A DNA stretch of 64,000 nucleotides, taken from contig OY992832.1 of NCBI GenBank assembly GCA_963921425.1, forward strand, positions 10,477,249 through 10,541,248, in the 5' to 3' direction. The stretch is from Dryas octopetala (Eukaryota; Streptophyta; Magnoliopsida; Rosales; Rosaceae). The translations under genes and the position numbers were made by a program. The notes under the pieces are model-generated. The model ran no database searches, was not told the DNA's origin, and saw nothing but the letters and a program-made list of their open reading frames with translations. This document shows positions 1-15,401 of this stretch, one piece after another; position 1 is the first letter of the stretch, and every line of letters begins with the position of its first letter.

Positions 1-1092
1 TGACTAAAACATTCTTGTGTTGGGTGGCATGTCTTATTGACATTGGTACCTCTATATATTCGACTGATCAATGTAATAGTACTGTTGGAATTTTAAATTC
101 ATAATAATATATCTAAATTATCCATTCAAGCAGACTAAATTAACGCTATATATGACATATGTTTACAAGAAGTCAGACAATTGTTTATAAGCTCATAGTT
201 CACATAGGCATAGCAGCATGGTGCATGGCCTAATGTATAATTACTGATTATTATTCATTGTAAATTGAAAACGGGATAAGTTGGGTGCCTCCTAATTAAG
301 CATAAAGTATTGCGGGCCTTGCGGCCTAACTAGCGGCCTAACTAGCAGACTAGCATTATGGATACGTAGCACATGATATATATATATATATACACGACAG
401 CCACAGAAGAATGTGTTAGCTACAGAAACATCTGATTAATGGGCATCCCATGGGAAAAAGTGATCATATCAGGAAACTTTGAACTGAACAGAAGGTATTG
501 GCAGAACCATATACAGTATATGAAAATGAGTGAGTTATACAAAACAAGATTCCAAGAATTGCTTTCATTTCAATGGGTTACCAAAATCCTGCATAGGCCA
601 CTATTAATTCAGAAAAACATGGACAGAGAGAGAGAGAGAGAGTAACAGCAATACTTATGTCCAAAGTAACCAACTCAGAACAAGTTTACTTTCAACACAT
701 ACATGCAACTCAAATGTCCATCAACTACCAAGATACCTCTATATTAAGGAGTCACCGGGAAAAAATAGAGTAGGAAACCTGAAATCAAATTAACTTTACG
801 GCCCTTGATAAATACTGGTTTGATTAGGTCATATCTCTTAATTTTTGGGCCTTTAAAAAGAGCATTTGAATGTATTGTTTAGGCCTTCTACAAGCACAAC
901 AAAAATTTTGGATCTAAAAAAAAGGGCCTCTTTTATAATCACAAGTTATTTTTTGTCTGCGCTTTTCTAACATTTTTCTGAATTAATATAAATAATTATA
1001 TTTTTAGGGCCTCCCCCGATGCAGGGTTCGAGATGGTCTCCCCTTGGGCCCTTGCTCAGAGACAGCCCTAAACTTGAACTGATCAATGCTAT
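1..1092. other. Intergenic region 3' of the ubiquitin-RUB gene
   Basis: No convincing gene is seen. It holds a short TA run near 379-392, a GA microsatellite at about 624-642, and GGGCC-rich blocks between 800 and 1075. The block at 1006-1075 resembles the right end of the hAT-like element at 58262-58355 (GGGCC blocks, then CTTGCTC and AGCCCT), so it may be a hAT remnant. No matching left end or target duplication was found. Confidence 0.45.
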
Positions 1093-3720
<2,628 letters not shown>

Positions 3721-3798
3721 TCATACGTTTGGTTTGCCAGACTCAAACTCAAAGTCCTCCTTTACTACAAAGTACAACTACATAATCCAAAAACTTCG

Positions 3799-4172
3799 AG
3801 AGCTGTTTGGTTCACAGAATTGATTTATTGAAAATTTAATTTCTTCCCTTTATTGTATTTAGTAAGCCTGAAAAAGTAAACTAGGAATTAGAAACAATAA
3901 ATGTTATATTTGGTCAGTTTTTCAATTATACCCTAATTTATTATTTATTTTGAAATAATAACAGGGTTAGTTTTATTAAAAAAAAATAATAAATATTTTC
4001 GCAATAGAGGGGAAATCAATTTCATTGCTCTAGCAACAGTTTCATTTTTCCCCTAATAAGGGCATCAAATTCTCTTGGGCCAATAATTGATTTATCTTCC
4101 CTATATTTACCAAACATGAGAATAGAATTATTTCTCATTCTTAGACCTCCAAAACTTGAACCAAACAGATCC
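3799..4172. mobile_element. MITE-like element with CTGTTTGGTTCA ends
   Basis: The motif AGCTGTTTGGTTCA at 3801-3814 is mirrored by TGAACCAAACAGAT at 4157-4170, bounding about 370 bp of AT-rich non-coding DNA. The CTGTTTGG core is typical of Tourist/PIF-Harbinger-type MITEs. No clear target duplication was found, so boundaries are approximate. Confidence 0.5.
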
Positions 4173-4360
4173 CAAGTGCTATTGTACGCACATATTTAAG
4201 TTGAACGTATGGGTGTGAATATTCACACCTAAAGCCGCCTCACTATATAATATCATATACTTAGTTGACTATGTTATATGAAATTAGTTGATATATACAT
4301 AATTAAATACATAAATAATTTATTTTTATTATATTATAGAGTTTTTTTTTTAGAAAATTA

Positions 4361-5097
4361 GGATTAAATACCAAATCCCAATAATTTTTTGGTATAGCAT
4401 AAAAACCATATAATATTTCAATTGAACTACCAAATTTAAATGTAGTTTTTAGATTAGGTCACAAATATGTTGGCCCCTTTGATTTGATCATTTTCTATTT
4501 GACATTTTTATCCTTTGGTCCACATATGATGAGTGTTAGTTAAAATTTATAATGTTTTGACAAAATTGCCCTTGAGGTTTTTATATTATCTTGAAAATTT
4601 GCTAATGTAATCTCAACTTCACATTTAGTTGTGACTGTACGACACTCACAACTTCAAATTTAGTTGTGACTAAACGACAGCCACATCTAAGTTGTGAGAC
4701 AATCACAGTTAAATTGTGACTTAATTGAAATTTTTTTAGAAAAATTATACTACAATATAGTATAAATAGAGGTTAAAACAATACTTTTATTCAAAATAAT
4801 ATATAATATAGTGGTGTGAGTTGTCTATTTCAATTTATCAAGACAGTCACAATTAAGTTGTGACTGGATTGATTTTTTTTTTTTTATAATACAATATAGT
4901 ATAAATTAATGTAATATTTGTGATGTAATATTATTTTTATTTTTTTATTGTAGTTGCATGTGATGTAAAATTTATAAATTCTAATACTTTTTACTTTATT
5001 AATTTATTTGACTTTTCAACTAGTACCTAATCTAAAATGCTATTTAATTTTAGTACTTAAACTAAAAAATTATTAAAATTTAGTAGTTAAAATCAAT
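4361..5097. mobile_element. Non-autonomous element with diverged inverted ends
   Basis: The left end (about 4361-4470) resembles the reverse complement of the right end (about 5020-5097). Both share an ATAATTTTTT block and end in TTTTAGATTAGGT. Inside, 4610-4880 holds several copies of TTAGTTGTGACT and its complement. No coding region is present. Arms differ in length and no target duplication was seen, so this is tentative. Confidence 0.4.
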
Positions 5098-5109
5098 GGA
5101 CCTTTTTTT

Positions 5110-5829
5110 TTTTTTTTTTCATATTTTGTATCTGAACTTTAACCTATGTTTCAATACGTATCTAAACTTTAATTTGTCTCAATTTGGTATCTTATCTATT
5201 ATTTTGTTTCTAAGTGGTATCAAACTAAATTTCTGTTAAAAGAAATTAACGAAAGTGGTGCATGACTAACCAGCTCTTAGATGAGGAGATTCTCTGTGTT
5301 TCCACCGACAGAGAATGACCTTGCTCTCAATTTTTTTTTTCTGTTTGTATGTAATTTTTACTTGATGGGTTTGGTGGATTTGATGGTTATTATGAGGAAT
5401 TGAAATGGATTTCACAAATTTGAGGTTCATTTGATCAAGAAAATTGAGTTATTTTAAGTAATTGGAAGGATGCCCAGATGGTTGGTAATTGGGAGTCCAA
5501 GAGTTTCTAGGAAAGCTTTATCATTATTGTTAATGATCCCGGAAAATCATTGACGTTATTGTGGTAGAGTTGAATGGGTTTGGTTCTATGGAGGATAGAA
5601 AAAAAGAAAAAAAAAAAAAAAAAGTAGGGTTTGGCCCGTTTGGGAAGGAGATGAAGATGGACAAACGAATTTGACAAAAATGCCCTTCTATTAATTTTTT
5701 TAATAAGAGTTTGGTTTGATATCAATTAGAGAAAAAATAATTGTTAAGTATCAAATTAAGACAAATTAAAATTTAAGTATTACATTGGGACATAAATCAA
5801 AGTTCATATCAAATATGAAAAAAAACCCT
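5110..5829. mobile_element. Non-autonomous element with about 115-bp terminal inverted repeats
   Basis: The left arm (about 5110-5235) and the reverse complement of the right arm (about 5700-5829) align along their whole length, sharing CATATTTG-like, CTTTAATTTGTCTTAATTTG-like and GATATCAAACC-like blocks. The interior is non-coding. Long inverted repeats suggest a Mutator-like non-autonomous element, but no 9-bp target duplication was identified. Confidence 0.55.
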
Positions 5830-8800
5830 ATATTATATATTGGGGCAGAATATCCTTACTAAACGTCATGATATGGTCACCCAAGTGGTCTTTCACCATA
5901 TTAATTGCAGCATTCAAATGCATATTTAATAGTCGTACCTTCCTTAGCCTAAATACACAGACAAAGATAAATGCATTCCCTTTTTTTCTTTTTTATTTCA
6001 GGCCGAGGAAATAAATATTTTCCTAAAATACAAAAACTCAAGTATTCAATTCAATTGTGTACCTTTTATCTTCCTACACGCAAGGCTCATTATTGCATGC
6101 ATGGTTTCTTTCTTTAATATGATCATGTCCATTCAAAGCTTGACAAGCTAAACAAATTGGATTTTATAAGTTTTTATTATACTTTACAATTATCTGTATC
6201 AAAATTTTAAGTTGTTCAAGAAAACAAAAAAAATGTGAGAAAAACAATGCAATAATAACTCACGAGCATTATTATTTGACCATACAAACAAATCATGTTT
6301 CTTTTCCAAATCTATATTTTTTATCGAATATGTTTTAGATGTAGTCATCTTAGCTGTTTTTGGTTGACTCTGTTAAGATTTTTAAAGAACTTTAAAATAA
6401 AAATAAACCGAATTTATCAAATAAAATAAAAATAATAAAAACAGGTTTCTTCATGCATATTGCCAAGAGGGCTTGAGTAATAGCTTAAGTGGGGAGCAAG
6501 GATAAGGTGCTAGGCTAGAATTATATTAGATTGAGAGTTCATATTTTAGGGGGGATATGATCTTAAAATCTCTCCGTCAACCATTTGGTTTAGTGGATGA
6601 CTTTCAAATTTATCTTTTTTGAAGAATATATTAAATTTAAATCTCATTTGACAATAATTGATTAATAAAATAAAAAAAATTTAAAATCTCTTCAACATTA
6701 TGAAAAAAAAAAAAACCACAAATCACAAGATCGTTGGTGCAATCAATTTGACTTTTCTTGAACATATAAAAATAAAATTATGATTAATTAAACTAAATTA
6801 AAATACAATACTTAAACAATTTAATTTGAATTATTATTTAATTTAATTTAAAAAGATTTATGTGGCACACATCATGTGTTTGAACGTCATTCAACTTCTC
6901 AAGTAAAGGGACAAGAAAGAAGTTATGCCCATTTAAAGAGGCGAAGATATCTACCAGTATTTCATAGCATTGAATGCTGTCATTACTTGCATGCCCTCCG
7001 TTCTTTGAATTCTCCCCTAACTCATTAAATAAGCCCCCCACATTAAATGGAACAATCAATCAATCTAGCTAATCAAACTTAAATTATGTATGTGCCTTGG
7101 AATTATCAACCCACTAATATCTGCAACTTAATTATATATTTATATCTCATCAACACCATATCAAGTAAAAATTTAATATATATTTATATTCTATCGAAGA
7201 AAAAAGAGAAATTGTATCATGAACCTCATGATCAAAAGAGACGTTGCTCCTGTCATACCAGAGAAGCTTCGTTTTATGGGGGTATGCAACTATGCATGGG
7301 TATGGTCATTCCAGAGTCCAGACTAGTTTTATATCAAAACTAGTGCAATTACCCTAAACACATTAGTTCATGGATTTTGGTAAAGAGTATGGCGATATTT
7401 ATCAAATTTGTTCATCTACTCAAACCTATTATGTACCTCATATATTTTAAATACGTAAAATACTAACATGCTTAGGGTTTAGAAAATTTGACAAGTCTGA
7501 CATTATTGGTTTGATAAATATACTTACTCATATGAATATACAAAACTTGTTGATGTAACTCTCATAACGAATTATTCATTAATAAATAATTGAGATTCAT
7601 TCAAATTGTGAAATGATTGTAATTTGACCTCTTTATAAATCACATATCAATATACAATTGTGATTTATTCGGTTGTATAATAGTTGTGATGAGACTTTTA
7701 TTTCTTCTTGTTCTTTATAGCAAATGCTTATGATATTATTCTAGACGGACTTTCTTCTCTAAACATACATACTACATTCATACTCTCGCAAAAGGACTTC
7801 TGCACTGCAGGAGGATCGAGGGGAAATCAAAGAAATGAGGAAGAGATTGAGCCATTTATTTTCTATAAAATGAAAAAAAAAAAAAAAAAAAAAAATTCCG
7901 AAGACATTGAATTTGACTATTGAATGTCCCCTCAAAGCAATAATAAAAGGCATTAATTTTGAATGCTTACCCCAACCAAAAGGAGTTTGACTATTTAATC
8001 TCCACATGCACGCTATTCCCCCCTTTCTTTTTCATTTTCATATTTCTTTTTTGGTATATTCAAATGTAAATGTTGTAAATATCCTCTTTATCCTCTATAA
8101 GCTTCTCCATCTATAGGGGCTTTCCCCACATTAAATGTTGGCATCGAAAACTGCATGCTTCATCTTTAATACTTGTGCGACTTCTTTGCTTGTTTTTTAT
8201 GGTGATCTTCTAGTCATTCAACTCACTATGAACCTTTTGGTGCTGTTATGCAATTCCATGCGTATATTATATATACCAATTAAAAGCCATTTAATTTTCT
8301 TTAACATTGTTCATAAAGATGGGATAAGTGCTTAGGGCACCTATTTGAAATCATTAATTGGTCATATTAATTTCTTTTATAAGGTCTTGTTAATGTTGTT
8401 GATTTCTTCTATTCAATACTAATAAATGAAACACATATATAGCAACATCTTTCATAAAGATTTATGTTTTATTTTCTACTCCTTTAAATACTTTCATGAT
8501 GTGGATTCTATAAATCAATATTTCATTTATCAGAAAATGATTTTTCATAAATCAAAACGAAAATAATTTGGAAAACATGCAGAACCAATCAAGTCACTGC
8601 TTATCTACCCTAATTCAATATTATTAGGTCAAGGTTCATCACCAAAACTTATTACTTTCAAGCAAGGCATGCACTAAGTTCTACTTGAAAAAGAAACATC
8701 AGCAATTTCATCACCAACTTTTTTTTTTTTTGGCCATAATTTCATCACCAACTTTAAAGGACCAATTTCACCAATATGCCATCACCTATTAGTAAATATC

Positions 8801-9171
8801 TCACTACTCGATCTATAGCCATGCAGTTGATCCCATTTGCATTCATTTCGGTACTTTTCTAACTCCAACTTTATTTTTATTTTTTATTTTAAGTAGAACT
8901 TGATTAATCCACTTAATAACTTGGTAATTAGTCATATCGTTCAACTAGCTAGTCTATGTTAACCACCAACCTTCAAACCACCGTAGAAAAAAAAAAAAAA
9001 AAAAAAAAAGGCATTTGTTCAACCATACTCTTTCACTCCTTGCTTTGTATGTATGAGATAGAGTGGCCCTGAAACAATGCCCAAAATTTTGCACTTTGTT
9101 GCCTACTTTAATTAAATCTATATGACATTGCCAAACGTATAGTAGTAGGGAAGGCACCTAACTCAAATGGT
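5830..9171. other. AT-rich intergenic DNA
   Basis: No supported gene. It contains homopolymer A runs (7872-7893, 8987-9009) and AT-rich sequence. Short ORFs here show no recognisable domain. The stretch 6960-7080 resembles 9885-10010, suggesting an unclassified dispersed repeat. Confidence 0.5.
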
Positions 9172-9189
9172 AAAGTACTTATTCCCTCA

Positions 9190-9398
9190 ACCCAGTGGGG
9201 TAGTTCAGCTGGTCAGACCTTGGGTTTGCTCCCCAGTGGACACCAGTTCGACTCCTCATAGGGTCATTCTGTGAGAAATTTATCTCTTGTGAATTCTTTA
9301 ATTCCAACATGTATATTTTGCTTTTTATCGGATCGGAGAGGGGATTAGTCGAGATAGGCGCAAGCTAGCCCGAACACCCTTGACCGCCTAACAAAAAA
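9190..9398 (+). mobile_element. tRNA-derived SINE (Au-like)
   Basis: The element begins ACCCAGTGGGG and has a pol III A box (TAGTTCAGCTGG, 9201-9212) and B box (AGTTCGACTCC, 9245-9255). Its body contains GGGGATTAGTCGAG and CCCGAACACCC near the 3' end, as in plant Au-type SINEs, and it ends in a short A run. It is flanked by 18-bp direct repeats at 9172-9189 and 9399-9416 with one mismatch, the target duplication expected from LINE-assisted insertion. It codes for no protein. Confidence 0.85.
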
Positions 9399-9416
9399 AA
9401 AGTATTTATTCCCTCA

Positions 9417-10150
9417 TTTAGATTATTGTTTTCTTTTCTTCCACTAAATGGAGTTGTAATTTCCTCTCCTAAACCTAAATATTTTTCCAAACAATAGTTT
9501 TATTATCATGTGTGACAAGGCTAGGGAAAGTACTTGTACTTGTACCCATACAAAATTAGTTTCGCTATCAAACGTGTCAAAACCTTATTCACTCATCTTG
9601 GAAAAAATGTCAAAAGGCATTTTCTAACGCTTTGCTTCTAATTCCACCAAGGCACAAATATCACTTTATTTAAGAGCTTATTAGTATGCGTATCTTTTTC
9701 TTTATGGTATGTTGGGGAAAAATAAAATGAAAGAAGCAATAGAAGAGGCAAAACCAAGAAACCAGAAGAAATCATAATAACAAGCTTGAGAGTACAAATT
9801 TAAATTTTACAAAAAAATAAAAACATTTTTTATAAGAAAATTAAAATATTGAATAAAAAGGCCAAAGGAGCCTATTAGTTTTCCCAAAGCATTTAATGCC
9901 ACCATAACTTTAGGTGCCTTCCTTTCCTTGAATACTCCTCCCACCCTTCCCACAACCCCATCAATTAATAAACCAAACATTAAATGAAGCAATTAATTAA
10001 ATTTAATAAAATTTACTATTAGTCTATTAGCCTAATTCAAATTCAAACTAATATTAATAAATTGATAATAACAAAAGCAATTATTAAATAATATAATCTA
10101 TTTCTGATTTATTTGTAAATACCACAAAACGGGCTATATTTACTACCATA
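9417..10150. other. Upstream region of the CFL1-like gene
   Basis: AT-rich intergenic DNA with no gene. The stretch 9885-10010 resembles 6960-7080 (both end in a CATTAAATG motif), so part of it is a dispersed repeat. Confidence 0.4.
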
Positions 10151-10163
10151 TATAGCCCAGCTC

Positions 10164-10183
10164 TATATAATCTCAAAGACTCC

Positions 10184-10224
<41 letters not shown>

Positions 10225-10252
10225 GCAGAAGAAGCTTTGTGAAGCCCCAGTA
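10164..10252 (+). promoter_or_regulatory. TATA box and CT-rich 5' leader of the CFL1-like gene
   Basis: TATATAA at 10164-10170 lies about 85 bp before the start codon. A CT microsatellite runs from about 10188 to 10221 and would fall in the 5' leader. CT tracts at this position are common in plant core promoters and leaders. Confidence 0.6.
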
Positions 10253-11765
10253 ATGGCTGCTGACGTGAGCTCTCTGTTTCGGGTTCTAAGTGGGTACAAT
10301 AACGACGATCAACATCTGAGTGTGGGGAGCGATTCAAGTGGTGAGAAATCAACGGCTCTGATTACAAGAGACTTGCTTGGTGGGTCTTCTTCCAAGCTTG
10401 CAAACGAATCCCAAGAACTGGACCTCGACTTACAGGTCCCTAGTGGCTGGGAAAAGCGCCTGGACTTGAAGGTTGGTATATTATCTCATCTGGGTCTGTT
10501 TGTTTCCCGGGAATAAATGGTAGAATGGAACAGTTTGTTGTCATAATTTTCCAAGAAAGCATATGACATTTCTTGGTTGAATAGACTTAGGAACTTGATT
10601 TTCTTGATGTTTATGTGTTGTTTTCAATTGGGTTGCTTTGAATTCTGTTTTTATGATATGCAATTCTGTTTCATTGATTGTTTTATTCTATTGTCTTGGA
10701 ATTTTACTGTTATCTTTAGCTGTGTGTTTGGTTGCCGAGAAACATAGAGTGATGGGGTATGAGAAAGTTTGTAATGTTCTGTTGTCCATTGCTTCAATTC
10801 TCATAGTATTGACCATTTAACACAAATTTGTTTTCTTGTTGGAATAGGATTTCTTTTTCTTTTGCTTAAGCGATCATTTCTTTGAAACTCAATATAACAG
10901 TATTTTCTATTCATTCTTGACCTGAATTTCCTCTGCAATCGAGCAGAGCCTTTTGATTTTTATGAATATCCGTACAATTCACAATGTTTTAAAATTTTTT
11001 ATTGCTATTGTTTAAATAAAATATAATATGTTAAATACTAGTAATTAATATAGAAAGAGGATATATTTGTATATGTAATTAATTAGTTTGGTGATATTCT
11101 TCAATGCTTTGCAAGTTCTAATCCCACTGTACATTCTTTAAAAGCTATCTTTATATCATGAATGCATGAAATGCAATCAATTCTTTTTTTTCTGTAATTA
11201 ATATATTACATATTAATTGTTGCAGTCAGGGAAAGTGTATCTTCAAAGGTGCAGTGCTCCAAATTCACTTTCAACCTCAGATCAAAAGAGCCAAACCAAT
11301 CCAACATGTCCAAAGATGCAAGATTTAAACTTTCCTCCATCACCATCGAAAATCCCCTTAAATCTTTTTGATGATACTAGTTCTAGCCTGGAATTAAAAT
11401 TAGTACCATCATCATCATCACCACCACCACCTTCATGCAATTACCAGAGTCTGTGCACCTTAGATAAAGTAAAATCTGCACTTGAAAGGGCAGAGAAAGA
11501 ACCAATTAAGAGGCGATCTTTGTCCATGTGGAAGTCGTCGTTGTCATCGTCGCCATCTTACTCATCATCATCATCTTCCATCAAAGAAACTCAGGAGGAA
11601 GACAGTGAGGACAAGCTCTTTTCATCACCATTTGCAGCAGGCTGTCCTGGTTGCCTATCTTATGTTTTGATAATGAGAAATAACCCAAAATGTCCTAGGT
11701 GCAATTCAGTTGTTCCATTGCCAGTGATGAAGAAACCTCGGCTTGATCTCAACAGATCAAATTGA
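10253..11765 (+). CDS. CFL1: CFL1-like WW-domain transcriptional regulator
   Basis: Exons 10253-10471 and 11226-11765 give 252 residues. A WW-like segment (PSGWEKRLDLK then SGKVYLQ, about residues 63-80) is split by the intron. Two LxLxL repression-type motifs are visible (LDLDL at 56-60, LELKL at 128-132), then a Ser-rich stretch. A C-terminal CxxC...CxxC pair (C213, C216, C229, C232) looks like a small zinc-binding knuckle, followed by a PRLDLN tail. This matches the plant CURLY FLAG LEAF1 family, reported to repress cuticle development through HD-ZIP IV factors. Only the first WW tryptophan is clear. The protein probably acts in the nucleus by recruiting partners, which is inference. Splice sites are AAG|GTTGGT and TTGCAG|TCAGG. 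Confidence 0.78.
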
Positions 11766-14700
11766 GAGGAAGAGAATTGTTTATGCTTCATATGATTTTT
11801 GTATATGATATTCTACAATTAGTCTTTTTCTTGAAGAATAGATCTGTTAGGTTTGTTATAGAAGAGTATATGTACATTCAAAAGGTTGTTTTTTCTAGCA
11901 TAATCTATAAAACCTTTATCAGTTCAATGCCTCCTCCATTCTTTAAATTTTTACTTGCTTGTGTGTTATGGCAATTTTGTTCCCCGCCCACATGTAGCTT
12001 TTTATTTGCTTCATATTCCATTCATTGTGCTTTTTGAATTTGTGGGATAAATGGATGTCAATTTATTAACTTTCCTTGTATTGTACCTGAATTTTTAAAT
12101 AGAGGTACTATTTAAAAAGTATTAAGTAGAAAAAACTTCAATGAAATTTGATTTCTAAATTAATGTTGCTTGTTTGGCAACTTATTGGCAGCATGCTATG
12201 CATGCCAAATACACTTTACTGTGGTTTGCCAAATACAGGTAGAGCTGATATGTGTTGTTTGTTCTGTAAACCATTATGCCAGTTTGGAGACTTTGGCACT
12301 TTGCAGAATGGACCTTAGCATTATACTCTGTTAGAATTGATGAAGCAAAATTTTATGTTTAATAATGATGCTAATATTATTTATGGTTTTGGTTTTGCAG
12401 CAAGTACAAGTTCATTGCAGTTCTTACAGATACTGTACCAGAGTGATCTATGTTGTCATTTGGATTAACTGGGGGCGTGTGTAAAATGCCTTAAAGGAAA
12501 TGGATGATTGCAAAATTTCTGAAAGATAGCTTAAAATTGATATCTCTGGAGGGGAAAATAGTGCTTAATTCTATAGAATGCTCAAAATTCATATGCCATT
12601 AAGCTAGTAAGAAATGGATTCCAATTTCCAATTCAAGCATCTACCTACACTCTGGAACTTGATCTTGAAGCACCTAGATTGGAAAATCAGTGCTATAGCC
12701 TATTGTGGCACATAATGTCATAATGAGGTGAAGTAAATGCACTTCAATTAAAATCCCTTTTAATGAACCAAGTTGAGTTGCTTTACAGTTGCCACTGCCA
12801 GAAGAAAATACCATGCCCTTCCACCTATCGCATTTTTTGCAAATTTTCCACCCCTAGTATTTGTATCTATGAAAATTCAATTATCCCTATATACCATATT
12901 GGATTGAAGTTTCATCAACTGTCGTGGCAATCAAATCCAAGCCTAAACTATTTATTCATTATAAATCCTTTCATTTTCCCATCTTTTATGAGGACAATGA
13001 GTGTCTCCCACCAAAATTAAAAGCCCTATTTTATAAAAATTGTGCACGGGATAAGTACTCTATCATTAAAGCTATACGGTGGCTCAATTTCTTAATGAGT
13101 TTTGATGATTATGTAGAGTTTGTTGCCGGGCCATCCCAACCAGACACGACACCAAATTCCCAGAATTTGAAGCTAGTCAAGGTTATCCACCACAATCTAC
13201 ACATGTTTTGACCATATATTTGGCCAACCTCTCATTTATTTTGCATTTGTTTGGTTCCTTTTCAAAGCAGAGCACCATTAGTTTCTCACCTACTATGGCG
13301 TCCCTTCTTAATTTGACGCTGAGAGCATCATAATCCAGAAGTAACACTGGAGAAAACTCTGCTCCCATTTAATTAAGGTGTAGGAGGTACAAATTCAGGT
13401 TCGGTCTATAAATGCTCATGGTGGCATTCATTCCATATTAAATATGCACCCTCCTCCTGACTGCTCTTTAATTATGTATTCTGCAAATAATCCTCATCAA
13501 TACTGATCTATACTTGTGTATACCACAATACATATATATATATATTTCTATTTACAAGATAGTGTTATATTAGTAAATATCTGACATATTATGTTATTAA
13601 ATTATAAATTTGGACCACATGATTAAACAAAATTCTACATCATCAATGGTTTAAATTGTCCATTCAACAATATAACATATTAGATTGTTTGAAAATAAAC
13701 AATCGACCTATATGTAGAAAAATTATTGTGTATAATCATAACACTACCACGTCGTGTTATAATATGAGTGAACACAACTTTGGGATCTATACTTGTAGAA
13801 AATAGTATTGATAACATCCACTCATATTATCACACGTAAATTAATTATACCATGTGACGATGTTACGATTATATACAAAATTTCTCATGTATATATGTGC
13901 ATATAGACATATAAATATATATATTTATTTATACACATACATACCTCCCATCAAAATGCAGTGAGGACCTGGCCAATTAAGGAAACCAATTAAACACAGA
14001 TTGTGACCTGTATCCATGCGTTTTGAACTCTTTAAAGTGTTTCAACATATTAGCCATCCTCTGCATTAACTCACATGAATAGGGCATGTACTAGTTTTTC
14101 TTCATGTCTACGATCTTTGGTGGTGTGTAATTATAATAAGGGATGGTGATGTGGGAAAAATATGGTTGTATCCTATAAATGTTTGAAAACAGCATTCAAC
14201 TACACTTTGTCAAACTGATGTGTTTAATGGTTTCTGCATGGAACTAATTATGGGCATTTAGTAGACCAATTCATTAATACACCTAACGAACATTAAATGA
14301 AAATTTAATTCCAACATACTCTTTAAAGTTTTGCCTACCTACCTTTCTTATGAGAGTTTAATTTTTTTTCTTTTTATTTATATTTTTCTCAGGCGTACAA
14401 GTTACATCTTTCCCTGAATAATTCCAAAAAGATGACAATTAATGTTGAAACCCAATTCCTTTATTCTATATTGGCATTATCTTCATGCACACATAGTTTA
14501 GATCTGTATATACATTTGAGATCTCTATAGTATTTCACATTCAGATGATGACTGGTTCGTTTGTGGGGTGAAGTTGTAAGCTTGAAGCCCATCTTTTGGT
14601 TTTGGGTGGGCTAGGTAGGCCTACCCTTGAGTTTGGATCCTTTTGGTGTCATGTCAGTCGCAACTAGCAACATAATTGACTATTCACCATATTATTATTG

Positions 14701-15161
14701 TAAGGAATAAAAAACCAAGGCCTAGCTAGGTGAAAAATGGAACATATTCAAGACATTTGGTTGGTAGGATTACATAAATATTAACTACTTATATACTTTT
14801 AGACCCCTATGTGGGACTCATTAGGAAACTATGCGAGTCCTCACTCAATGGATGATTAGGATCCATATATACTATTGCCTATTGGGAGTCTATGCTATTC
14901 AATTTTGAGTGTTGTAGTTAAGCTAAAAGGTATTGTACCTAACCTAACCTAACCATCTAATCCCATCCCTTTGGGGGTATATAGATAACTAATTATAATT
15001 ATATTTGCATATAATTAGGTTGCTTGCTTTTCCATGAAAAGAAATCTAATAAGAGCTTAATTGATCAGGTCCAAACTGAATTTTGATTGACTCTATATAT
15101 GCTTAACTTCAAAGTAATTGTGAGTTTTGATGAGTTAGAATTTCTAAATTAATTAATTGAG
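11766..15161. other. Intergenic region downstream of the CFL1-like gene
   Basis: The first few hundred bases are probably 3' UTR. The rest is AT-rich with no supported gene. Short ORFs around 12763-13368 show no recognisable domain. A TA run sits at about 13532-13543. Confidence 0.45.
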
Positions 15162-15401
15162 TTGGACTCAACCCATATGATCAAAAAATTGATTGATCAT
15201 GCCTCGACTCGGCACGTGTTTTGCGAGGCCAACTTTGTTGTTGATTCACTTGCGGACTATAGTTTTGATACTCTGTTTTCAAGGACCTCTTCTCTCCCTC
15301 TAGTGGTGAAGTCTTTTGTAAATTTTAGTTTGTGGTGTTTGATTGGTCCTCTTAGAGCTAGGGTTGTGGAATTTTATTTGTCAAGTTTCTGCCGCAATTA
15401 G
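15162..15401 (+). pseudogene. LINE-type RNase H domain fragment
   Basis: The short reading frame contains IDHASTRHVFCEANFVVDSL, closely resembling the end of the RNase H domain of plant non-LTR retrotransposons (consensus H-x-x-R-E-A-N-x-x-A-D-x-L-A). About 60 downstream residues fit the usual tail and an A-rich run follows near 15508. No reverse transcriptase lies upstream, so this is a decayed 3' remnant of a LINE or of a gene derived from one. Confidence 0.5.

Noticed and set aside
6470-6600. Possible tRNA-like or SINE sequence (GCTTAAGTGGGGAGCAAGG)
   Set aside because: No convincing B box, A-tail or flanking duplication.
6838-7059. 73-residue minus-strand ORF
   Set aside because: No recognisable motif, and it overlaps a dispersed repeat also found near 9.9 kb.
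9190-9260. Apparent tRNA gene (A and B boxes)
   Set aside because: The sequence does not close a tRNA acceptor stem and continues into a SINE body with target duplications on both sides.
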